Source: Anabaena sp. UHCC 0204
Lineage (GTDB): Bacteria; Cyanobacteriota; Cyanobacteriia; Cyanobacteriales; Nostocaceae
Reading direction: 5' to 3'
Assembly: GCF_009711975.1 (NCBI RefSeq)
Contig: NZ_VIKW01000013.1
Span: forward strand, 50,980 to 114,979
DNA length: 64,000 nt
Under the pieces are notes generated by a model. The model was not told the DNA's origin. It searched no databases and saw only the letters and a program-made list of their open reading frames with translations. This document shows, piece by piece, positions 17,525-25,183 of the stretch. Both the position numbers and the translations under genes were made by a program. Position 1 is the first letter of the stretch. Each line of letters opens with the position of its first letter.

Positions 17525-19117
17525 TTAAAATGCTGGACGATAAACGCGATAGTTAATATTGGGGAAAATATTATCCATTGACTCGACTTTTTCTAACCAA
17601 CCACTATCAACTTTAGCGATTTTCACATCTTCATACAGTTTATTAAAACGCATTAAATGCGATCGCGTTCTTCTCACCGCATAGGGAACCATTGTTCCTG
17701 TCCGCATAATAAACGCCCAGTCAGAAGATTGTGCTAACAGCAATTCTCGCGCTGCTTGGTTAAGTGCTTTTTCCTGTAACTCATCTTCCGCTTCTATTTG
17801 GGAAATTTCAATCATCCGTTCCGCAGCTTTGTGCAAATGTGGATAAACCCAAGCATTAGTATCATTCAACCAATATTCATGGAAACCCTTAAAGCCCCAA
17901 CTGGACTGAGAAGGACGACAAACTTGTTGAGTAGGATTAGCTCGTAAATAATCGGCTAAATGGGTCATTTCATAAGTTTTTTGGTCATACCATGACTTAC
18001 GGAACAGGTAATCAATAAACCAAGGACCCTCATACCACCAATGACCAAATAACTCCGCGTCATAAGGAGAAACAATAATTGGTGGACGACCCATAATATC
18101 GTGTAAATGCCCAACTTGCTGCTCACGATTATACATGAAGTTAGCAGCGTGTTCGGCTGTCTTTTCCTTTGCCCAATAAGGATCATATAGGGCTTTATCA
18201 GAAAGACCTAAGCCCCTACCAGTGATTTTATGATACTTAATACCTGTATTTTTCCTCTGGCCATTTGGCATAATATAGGGCTTAATATATTCATATTCAG
18301 CTTCCCAACCCAAATCTTTATAAAATTCCCGATATTCGGCTGCACCAGGATAACCTACCTCAGAAGACCATACTTGTTGAGAAGATTCATGATCTCGACC
18401 AAAAGCTGCTACACCGGGTTCAGTGAAAATAGGGGCATAGCTACCGAAGCGAGGACGGGGACGAGCGTATAAAATGCCATGTCCATCAGTGAGGAAATAA
18501 CGTAAACCAGCATCAGCCAGCATTCGCTCCACACCTTCATAATAGGCACATTCTGGCAACCAAATGCCTCTAGGAGGTTGTCCAAAAGTTTCCTCATAAT
18601 GTTCACAAGCTACCTGAATTTGCGCCCAAACAGCTTGGGGATACATTTTCATTAATGGTAAGTAACCGTGAGTAGCACCACAGGTAATAATTTCTAAGTT
18701 ATTACTATCTTGAAACTCTTTAAATGCTGTAACTAAATCACCGTTATAACGTTCCCATAATTCCCGCGCTTCATTAAACTCAGTTGCATAATGTTCCGCT
18801 AAATAACGAACATGACCATTATGGATATTGCGCTCGGCTTCTAATTCTATAAGCTCTTCTAGCTGTGACAAATGGGCATCATATCGTTCTTGCAAGAGAG
18901 GGTCACGGAGCATTGACACCAAGGGCGGAGTCATACTCATTGTGAGTTTAAAGTCGATGCCGTCTCGCTTTAAGCCTTCAAATACTTTTAATAAAGGAAT
19001 GTAAGTTTCAGTAATTGCTTCATACAGCCATTCTTCTTCTAGCACATAGTCACTTCCTGGGTGACGAACGAAGGGCAGGTGTGCGTGAAGTACAAGCGCG
19101 ACGTAGCCTATAGCCAT
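17525..19117 (-). CDS. GH57 1,4-alpha-glucan branching enzyme
   Basis: A 530-residue glycoside hydrolase family 57 protein. The N-terminus YVALVLHAHLPFVRHPG is the first GH57 motif. RGIWLPECAYYEGVE near residue 187 carries the nucleophile Glu, and SPYDAELFGHWWYEGP near residue 350 carries the catalytic Asp. SSWGFKGFHEYWLND and the C-terminal ELLLAQSSDWAFIMRTGTM domain are typical of the DUF1957 branching-enzyme subgroup. It introduces alpha-1,6 branches in glycogen. Some members have only hydrolytic activity, so the exact reaction is inferred. Monocistronic. Confidence 0.88.
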   Translation of the reverse strand: MAIGYVALVLHAHLPFVRHPGSDYVLEEEWLYEAITETYIPLLKVFEGLKRDGIDFKLTMSMTPPLVSMLRDPLLQERYDAHLSQLEELIELEAERNIHNGHVRYLAEHYATEFNEARELWERYNGDLVTAFKEFQDSNNLEIITCGATHGYLPLMKMYPQAVWAQIQVACEHYEETFGQPPRGIWLPECAYYEGVERMLADAGLRYFLTDGHGILYARPRPRFGSYAPIFTEPGVAAFGRDHESSQQVWSSEVGYPGAAEYREFYKDLGWEAEYEYIKPYIMPNGQRKNTGIKYHKITGRGLGLSDKALYDPYWAKEKTAEHAANFMYNREQQVGHLHDIMGRPPIIVSPYDAELFGHWWYEGPWFIDYLFRKSWYDQKTYEMTHLADYLRANPTQQVCRPSQSSWGFKGFHEYWLNDTNAWVYPHLHKAAERMIEISQIEAEDELQEKALNQAARELLLAQSSDWAFIMRTGTMVPYAVRRTRSHLMRFNKLYEDVKIAKVDSGWLEKVESMDNIFPNINYRVYRPAF

Positions 19118-19729
19118 AATAGTTCTTGGGTGATTTGTAAATTGAAAGTCGAGAATTAGGCAGAAATTAAGAATATTTTAAGATGATATCGGGATTATGA
19201 AAGAAGTTTTATTAGAACAGACAATCTAGCAGCAGATAGTTGTCATAACTGGGTGCAAAGTACCTGGCTTTACTTTTTTCGCTCGTTTTCACTACAATAT
19301 CTTTTTTTCGCTATTCCCACTACCATAATATATTTTTTTTGACAAGTATTTAAATCACTAAATCTAATCAAATTATTTGCAGCGGAAAGGTTTTTGATTA
19401 ATTTAATTAATACATAAACTTTAGATAAACGATCAGTGACGACAAAGTGTTACTCTTTGTAAAGATCATTAATAAAAACTAAGTATTTACTCACGCACGA
19501 CCACTCAAGATTAGAAAACTTAATTTTTCTTTACTTTCTTGATGAAGGTTAAGAGTAAATCTGTAATCCAGCCGACTGGTTACTAAAGACCATGCGGTGA
19601 AGTTTCAAGTATTAGTTAATCTTGGTGATTTTGTCAAAAAGAAGCCCTGTTTAAATCAATTTATTTAAGGAGCATAACTTTTTTTATTCCATTTTCGCAA
19701 ATATCAACAATCAGAAAAAGGCATTTAAA
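19118..19729. promoter_or_regulatory. Long intergenic leader before the mycosporine cluster
   Basis: About 610 bases, AT-rich, between divergent genes. It must hold the promoters of the GH57 gene and of the cyclase. No open frame, repeat family or clear terminator is visible. The last 90 bases before the cyclase ATG contain AAGGAGCATAACTT, which is too far upstream to be its ribosome site, suggesting a long leader or a missed small frame. Confidence 0.45.
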
Positions 19730-21094
19730 ATGAGTCCACAAAGCATATTACCAACCCCAGGAATTACAGATAAATTACTAGTAGATTCGGAAAATATGAC
19801 CAGTGCGACAGAAACCAATACAATTAGACTCACTCATGGGGAAAAGTATCTAACATCATCTTGGTACAAAGGTTCAGGAGAAATAGCACATAAAAAAGAT
19901 GGTCGTTCTTTTGAGGTTTCTGCTACTTTTACTCTCAAGGCAGAAGTGAAAGTTGTAGAAGGAGTGTTTCAGCCAGCAAATGAGACTTTAGCTAATATTT
20001 ATAACAGTCGTGGTCGTTGTGTAGCAGTTATTGACCAGACAGTTAATGAGTTATATGGTGAGCAAATTCGTAAGTATTTTGATGCTCATGAAATCCCCTT
20101 GAAAATGATGGCTTTTCGGGCTTGGGAAGCAGATAAAACCCCCGAAACAGTTCATCACATTTTAGAGTTTTTAGGAAAAGATGGTTGTGATGTTTCTCGC
20201 AGTGAACCTGTACTAATTATTGGTGGTGGTGTTCTCAGCGATGTGGCTGGTTTAGCTTGTGCTTTACAACACCGACGCACTCCTTATATTATGGTAGGGA
20301 CAACTGTAGTCGCAGCTATTGATGCAGGTCCTTCACCTCGTACCTGTACCAACGGTAAGCAGTTCAAGAATAGTATTGGAGCTTATCATCCTCCTGTACT
20401 CACTTTAGTTGATCGAAGTTTCTTCCGGACTTTAGGTACTGGTCATATCCGGAATGGGATAGCAGAAATTATTAAAATGGCCATTACTGACGATGCTGTT
20501 TTGTTTGAATTGTTGGAAAAATACGGACCACGTTTAATAGAAACTCATTTTGCAACTTTGGGAGAAGATGAGGAGTTAGCAGAAATTGCGGACGACATTA
20601 TTTATCGCGCATTGTTCTCTTATATGAAGCATGAGGGAACAAATATGTTTGAGACTTATCAAGATCGTCCCCATGCTTATGGACATACTTGGAGTCCGCG
20701 CTTTGAACCTGCGGTGAAAATGATGCACGGCCACGCTGTAACGACTGGGATGGCTTTTGGTGCAACCTTAGCAGTAAAAATGAATTGGTTAAAACCAGAA
20801 GAACGCGATCGCATTATTGCATTATGTCAGTCTCTTGGTTTAACTGTTTATCATCCTATTCTCGAAGATATGGATGTGATGATTGAAGGTCAAAAAAATA
20901 TGCGTCGCAAGCGTGGAGAAGGTGGACTTTGGGCCCCTGTTCCTAGAGGTGGTATCGGTGCTTGTGACTATATTCAAGAAGTTCCTCCAGAATTACTCGA
21001 AGCTGCTGTAACAGAACATAAAGCTGTATGTGGTAATTTACCTAATCACGGTGCAGGTGTGGAAATGTATCTTAGTGATTTGGGTTTGAAATAA
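19730..21094 (+). CDS. mysA: Sedoheptulose-7-phosphate cyclase of a mycosporine cluster
   Basis: A 454-residue member of the dehydroquinate-synthase-like sugar phosphate cyclases. NAD-binding residues lie in VLIIGGGVLSDVAGLACA (161-178). Zinc ligands are likely Glu246 in RNGIAEIIK, His319 in AYGHTWSP and His335 in MMHGHAV. By context with an O-methyltransferase and an ATP-grasp ligase it would supply desmethyl-4-deoxygadusol from sedoheptulose 7-phosphate. However, residues 198-222 read DAGPSPRTCTNGKQFKNS then IGAYHPP. As I recall, typical Anabaena enzymes have VAVNHRKLKNRLGAYHA here. The N-terminus is also about 40 residues longer than usual. The subtype (DDGS, EVS or other) is therefore open. 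Confidence 0.78.
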   Translation: MSPQSILPTPGITDKLLVDSENMTSATETNTIRLTHGEKYLTSSWYKGSGEIAHKKDGRSFEVSATFTLKAEVKVVEGVFQPANETLANIYNSRGRCVAVIDQTVNELYGEQIRKYFDAHEIPLKMMAFRAWEADKTPETVHHILEFLGKDGCDVSRSEPVLIIGGGVLSDVAGLACALQHRRTPYIMVGTTVVAAIDAGPSPRTCTNGKQFKNSIGAYHPPVLTLVDRSFFRTLGTGHIRNGIAEIIKMAITDDAVLFELLEKYGPRLIETHFATLGEDEELAEIADDIIYRALFSYMKHEGTNMFETYQDRPHAYGHTWSPRFEPAVKMMHGHAVTTGMAFGATLAVKMNWLKPEERDRIIALCQSLGLTVYHPILEDMDVMIEGQKNMRRKRGEGGLWAPVPRGGIGACDYIQEVPPELLEAAVTEHKAVCGNLPNHGAGVEMYLSDLGLK

Positions 21095-21099
21095 TAAAA

Positions 21100-21933
21100 A
21101 TGACTGAAATTTTAGTGAAATCAATTACTCCTAGACCGGTTACTCCCTTGGGTATTTTAGTTGAAGAACTAGAAACAATTTTGAAAATAGCCAAGCAGGA
21201 AAATGTCTCTTCTGAACTTGCAGCTTCTCTACAAAAAGTCTATGAATTAGCATCTGGTATTGATCCTTATTTGGATGAAAATACAACAAATGAATCTCCA
21301 GCTTTAGCAGCTTTAGCACAGAAAACAGCTTCTGAAGATTGGAGTCAGAGGTTTTCTGATGGAGAAACAGTTCGTCAGTTAGAACAAGAAATGCTTTCTG
21401 GACACATTGAAGGACAAACTTTAAAAATGTTTGTGTCCATGACTAAAGCTAAACGCATTCTAGAAATAGGAATGTTTACGGGATATTCTGCTTTAGCTAT
21501 GGCGGAAGCTTTACCCGCAGATGGTGTTATTATTGCCTGTGAAGTGGATGATTATGTGGCCGATTTTGCTCAACAATGTTTTCAAACTTCTCCCCACGGT
21601 AGTAAAATCAGCGTTAAAGTTGCTCCTGCTTTAGAAACATTACAAGAATTAGCAAATGCAGGAAAAACCTTTGATTTAGTCTTCATAGATGCTGATAAAA
21701 AAGAGTATGTTGATTATTTCAATTTGCTCTTAGATCAGGGAGTTTTGGCTGAGAATGGGTTTATTTGTGTAGATAATACCCTCCTCCAAGGACAACCCTA
21801 TTTAGCCCCAGCGAAGAGAACAGCTAACGGAGAAGCGATCGCCCAATTCAATCAAATTGTAGCCGCAGATTCAAGAGTTGAACAAGTCATTTTACCCTTA
21901 CGAGATGGTTTAACAATCATCAAACGTAAATAA
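21100..21933 (+). CDS. mysB: Mycosporine-cluster O-methyltransferase
   Basis: A 277-residue caffeoyl-CoA-type O-methyltransferase. LKMFVSMTKAKRILEIGMFT leads into motif I (EIGMFTGYSALAMAEALP) near residue 125, then IIACEVDDYVADFAQ (motif II) and DLVFIDADKKEYVDYF, which holds the metal-binding Asp. LENGFICVDNTLLQG-type sequence follows. The enzyme methylates the cyclase product to 4-deoxygadusol. The start is five bases after the cyclase stop, so the two form an operon. It ends just before a hairpin repeat. Confidence 0.9.
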   Translation: MTEILVKSITPRPVTPLGILVEELETILKIAKQENVSSELAASLQKVYELASGIDPYLDENTTNESPALAALAQKTASEDWSQRFSDGETVRQLEQEMLSGHIEGQTLKMFVSMTKAKRILEIGMFTGYSALAMAEALPADGVIIACEVDDYVADFAQQCFQTSPHGSKISVKVAPALETLQELANAGKTFDLVFIDADKKEYVDYFNLLLDQGVLAENGFICVDNTLLQGQPYLAPAKRTANGEAIAQFNQIVAADSRVEQVILPLRDGLTIIKRK

Positions 21934-21946
21934 CACAAAATTGTAG

Positions 21947-21974
21947 GTTGGGTTAAGCGAAAGCGCAACCCAAC
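21947..21974. repeat. Dispersed hairpin repeat GTTGGGTT..AACCCAAC
   Basis: Arms GTTGGGTTAAGCG and CGCAACCCAAC around GAAAG, the same family as 13320-13347. It sits between mysB and mysC and could reduce expression of the third gene. Confidence 0.7.
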
Positions 21975-22047
21975 AATCTACCAATATTACATAATTTTGG
22001 GTAACATCCGTCAACCCAACCGACATAATTCTATTTACCACAAAATC

Positions 22048-23376
22048 ATGAATTTGATTATTTCTCTATTTAAAACTCTGGGAACTCTGCTTTTACTTTC
22101 TTTGATTTTACCTATTAATCTAATTATTGTCCTCATTTCTTTAATTATTAATTTCATCACCCTTCCGTTTCAGAAAAAGGTTATTTGTGAAAATCCCAAA
22201 AACATCCTCTTAACTGGAGGAAAAATGACTAAATCTTTACAACTTGCGCGTTCTTTTCATCGTGCTGGACATAAAGTATTTATGGTAGAAACTCATAAAT
22301 ATTGGTTATCAGGACATCAATTTTCTAACGCAGTGACAAAATTTTTCACAGTACCCGCGCCAGAAAAAGATGCAAATGGCTATTTTCAAGGATTATTAGA
22401 TATTGTTAAATCAGAAAATATAGATGTATTTATTCCTGTTTCTAGTCCAGTCGCGAGTTATTACGACTCCTTAGTAAAACCAATCTTATCTTCCCATTGT
22501 GAAGTATTTCATTTTGATGCAGAGACAACAAAAACATTAGATGATAAATTTAGTTTATGTGATCAAGCAAGGGATTTAGGTTTAACAGCACCAAAAGCAT
22601 TTTTGATTACTTCCCCGTCACAAATCCTCAATTTTGACTTTAATCAAGATGATAGTCGCTATTTACTCAAAAGCATTAAATATGATTCTGTGACTCGATT
22701 AGATATGACAAAGTTACCCTTTGAAGGAATGGAAAGTTATCTAAAAAACTTACCAATTAGTGAAGAAAGACCTTGGGTAATGCAAGAATTTGTGACAGGA
22801 CAAGAATATTGTACTCACAGCACCGTCAGAAATGGAGAAATTCGTTTACATTGCTGTTCTAAATCTTCTCCTTTTCAAATTAATTATGAACAAATTGATA
22901 ACCCGGAAATATTTCAATGGGTTCAAACTTTTGTCAAATCATTAAACTTAACTGGACAAATTTCCTTTGATTTTATTCAAACAAAAGATGGTAAAGTTTA
23001 CCCCATTGAGTGTAACCCCCGCACTCACACCGCAATTACTATGTTTTATAATCATCCAGAGTTAGCAGATGCTTATTTAAAACCTAGTGAAAATCAACCA
23101 CATATAGAACCTTTACTAACAAGTAAACCAACTTATTGGTTATATCATGAACTTTGGAGATTTACAGGTATTCGTTCTTTTAGTCAATTCAAAGCATGGA
23201 TAAATAAAATTACTCAAGGTACAGATGCTATTTTCCAAGGAGATGATCCTTTACCATTTTTGATGGTTCATCATTGGCAAATTACTTTATTATTACTCCA
23301 AAATCTTGTAAAATTAAAAGGTTGGGTAAAAATAGATTTCAATATTGGTAAGTTAGTGGAATTAGGTGGCGATTAA
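22048..23376 (+). CDS. mysC: ATP-grasp ligase, mycosporine-glycine synthase
   Basis: The chosen ATG at 22048 gives 442 residues; a longer frame from a TTG at 21997 runs back into the hairpin repeat. The N-terminus has a hydrophobic segment (LGTLLLLSLILPINLIIVL). Then come ILLTGGKMTKSLQLARSFHR, VFMVETHKYWLSGHQFSNAV and the ATP-grasp core (SLCDQARDLGLTAPKAFLIT, YLLKSIKYDSVTRL, MQEFVTGQEYCTHSTVRNGE, SFDFIQTKDGKVYPIECNPR). The C-terminus GWVKIDFNIGKLVELGGD matches my memory of Anabaena MysC. It joins glycine to 4-deoxygadusol, giving mycosporine-glycine. No mysD ligase or NRPS follows. Confidence 0.9.
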   Translation: MNLIISLFKTLGTLLLLSLILPINLIIVLISLIINFITLPFQKKVICENPKNILLTGGKMTKSLQLARSFHRAGHKVFMVETHKYWLSGHQFSNAVTKFFTVPAPEKDANGYFQGLLDIVKSENIDVFIPVSSPVASYYDSLVKPILSSHCEVFHFDAETTKTLDDKFSLCDQARDLGLTAPKAFLITSPSQILNFDFNQDDSRYLLKSIKYDSVTRLDMTKLPFEGMESYLKNLPISEERPWVMQEFVTGQEYCTHSTVRNGEIRLHCCSKSSPFQINYEQIDNPEIFQWVQTFVKSLNLTGQISFDFIQTKDGKVYPIECNPRTHTAITMFYNHPELADAYLKPSENQPHIEPLLTSKPTYWLYHELWRFTGIRSFSQFKAWINKITQGTDAIFQGDDPLPFLMVHHWQITLLLLQNLVKLKGWVKIDFNIGKLVELGGD

Positions 23377-23421
23377 AAGACTAATTTAATTTCATCTTTT
23401 TGAGGAAGCTGTTTCTAAAAA

Positions 23422-23517
23422 TACTAGTACACAACAGCGTAAATCAACCATTAAGAATTCTCAAGAAGCTGTGTAATCTGCTTTTTTAATTTTTAATTCC
23501 GCCCTGCGGTACTAGTA
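23422..23517. mobile_element. 96-bp MITE-like palindromic element
   Basis: The ends are inverted copies of TACTAGTAC, flanked by a direct repeat TAAAAA (23416-23421 and 23518-23523). The interior includes TTAAGAATTCTCAAGAAGC and GTGTAATCTGC. Related copies lie at 24171-24290 and, reversed, at 35980-36050. No coding capacity. Confidence 0.7.
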
Positions 23518-23551
23518 TAAAAATAAGCGGCTAATCAAGCCGCATCAGTAT

Positions 23552-23947
23552 CTATACTGGTTCATCACTCATGTTTAGACCTGCTTGAACCATGTCAAAA
23601 TTTGTGGGAAAATGGGTATTGCGATCGCAATCAGCTTTTTCTAAATGTGTCCCCTGTAAATTAGCATTACGCAAATTCGCGGAGAACAACATAGAACCTC
23701 GCAAGTCTGCATTTTCTAAATTAGCCTCACTTAAATCAGCGAAACTCAAATCACAGCCACGCAGATTAGTACCGCTGAGGTTAGCTGTACTCAAATCCGC
23801 ATAGCTAAAATCAGCGCCTTTCAAGTCCAAATTTTGTAAATTAGCCTCTGCTAATTCTGCTTTTTCAAAGTCTCGTTTTCCCACTGCATATTCTTCTACG
23901 ATTCTACCAGCACTATTAATCGGCTGTTGAAAATTCACTTCAGGCAT
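23552..23947 (-). CDS. Pentapeptide repeat protein
   Basis: A 131-residue soluble protein. From residue 32 on it consists of about fifteen A(D/N)Lxx units (AELAEANLQNLDLKGADFSY and onward), predicting a right-handed quadrilateral beta-helix of about four coils. There is no signal peptide. Function unknown; such proteins are numerous in cyanobacteria. It lies convergent to mysC with a MITE in between and no evident operon partner. Confidence 0.85.
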   Translation of the reverse strand: MPEVNFQQPINSAGRIVEEYAVGKRDFEKAELAEANLQNLDLKGADFSYADLSTANLSGTNLRGCDLSFADLSEANLENADLRGSMLFSANLRNANLQGTHLEKADCDRNTHFPTNFDMVQAGLNMSDEPV

Positions 23948-24170
23948 AGAACAGCCTCACAATTTATTTAAATTTTTCTAGAGTTTTATGGGACTACCCA
24001 ACCTGATCATATAACCAATCAGCCGGAAAATAAATTTCTTGTTCACATAAGTTTGTTTTTAGGGTTTTTGTGTTTCCTCACAAGTTCCTCAAATTTTTAG
24101 CGTATTTTCAAAGTAAAGAATAAATCACAGAGAGTTATGCTATGTTTCCCAACCTCAATTCAGATAACTA

Positions 24171-24290
24171 TTACACAACGGCGGACATTAACTAATCATT
24201 AAGAATTCCTTAAAGGTTTGTGTAATCGGCTTTTTGAATTTTATATCCCTAAAGAGAGCAACGCAATATTTTGAATTTTCCCGTGCGGTT
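24171..24290. repeat. Degenerate copy of the 23422 MITE family
   Basis: Shares ACACAACGGCG, ATTAAGAATTC and TGTGTAATCGGCTTTTTGAAT with the 23422 element, but its ends are eroded and an extra segment interrupts the second half. It occupies most of the 390-base gap upstream of pflA. Confidence 0.55.
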
Positions 24291-24338
24291 ATGTATACTC
24301 AGATGTGTTTGTCCTGAACCCAAATTTGAGGATTTGTT

Positions 24339-25127
24339 ATGACTACTCCAATTTATGAAAGTCCAAACAGGTTCGTTCAAACCGTTTCCCAACCTTCTCA
24401 GATATCAGGTCATATTCACTCTGTAGAAACCTGTGGTACAGTTGATGGTCCGGGTATACGATTTGTCATTTTTACTCAAGGCTGTTTACTCAGATGTTTC
24501 TATTGTCACAATCCTGATACTCGTGATACCGCAGGTGGAATAAAAACAACCCCAGAAGAACTGATTACTGAAATAGAGAAATATCGGTCTTATATGCAAT
24601 TTTCTGGTGGAGGCGTTACTATTAGCGGTGGTGAACCTTTGCTACAACCAGAATTTGTTAAAGAAATTTTTCGCCGCTGTCAAGAATTGCAAATTCATAC
24701 CGCCCTTGATACCTCTGGATTTCCTGATTTAACAGCATCTAAACCTGTGCTGGAATTTGTAGATTTAGTATTATTAGATATAAAATCTTTTGATCCTACA
24801 ACCTACCTACATTTAACCGGAGTTTCTGTAGAACCTACATTGAGATTTGCGGAATATTTACGAGAAATTAATAAACCAACATGGATTCGCTTCGTTTTAG
24901 TTCCCAACTTGACTGATGCTCCTGAAAATGTTACTAAATTAGCTGAGTTTGTCTCCAAATTACCGAACGTTGAAAAACTTGAAGTTTTGCCTTTTCACAA
25001 ATTAGGTGAATACAAATGGCATCAACTTGGATATCATTATGAATTGGCAAATACTCAACCTCCTACTGCTGAAGAAATTCAAAAAGTGAAAGACATATTT
25101 ATCAGCCATGGAATTCAGGTACAATAA
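24339..25127 (+). CDS. pflA: Pyruvate formate-lyase activating enzyme
   Basis: A 262-residue radical SAM protein. The cluster motif is CLLRCFYC (Cys49, Cys53, Cys56) in the glycyl-radical-activase spacing. GGVTISGGEPLLQPEF (GGE motif) follows, and the N-terminal IHSVETCGTVDGPGIRFV is typical of PflA. It installs the glycyl radical on PflB under anoxic conditions. It leads a same-strand run with adhE, pflB and two more genes. The upstream gap holds a MITE remnant and probably the promoter. Confidence 0.95.
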   Translation: MTTPIYESPNRFVQTVSQPSQISGHIHSVETCGTVDGPGIRFVIFTQGCLLRCFYCHNPDTRDTAGGIKTTPEELITEIEKYRSYMQFSGGGVTISGGEPLLQPEFVKEIFRRCQELQIHTALDTSGFPDLTASKPVLEFVDLVLLDIKSFDPTTYLHLTGVSVEPTLRFAEYLREINKPTWIRFVLVPNLTDAPENVTKLAEFVSKLPNVEKLEVLPFHKLGEYKWHQLGYHYELANTQPPTAEEIQKVKDIFISHGIQVQ

Positions 25128-25183
25128 ACTCGATTGATTTGTAAAAATTAAAGCTGCAAATACCAAAATTTTACCATAAATAT

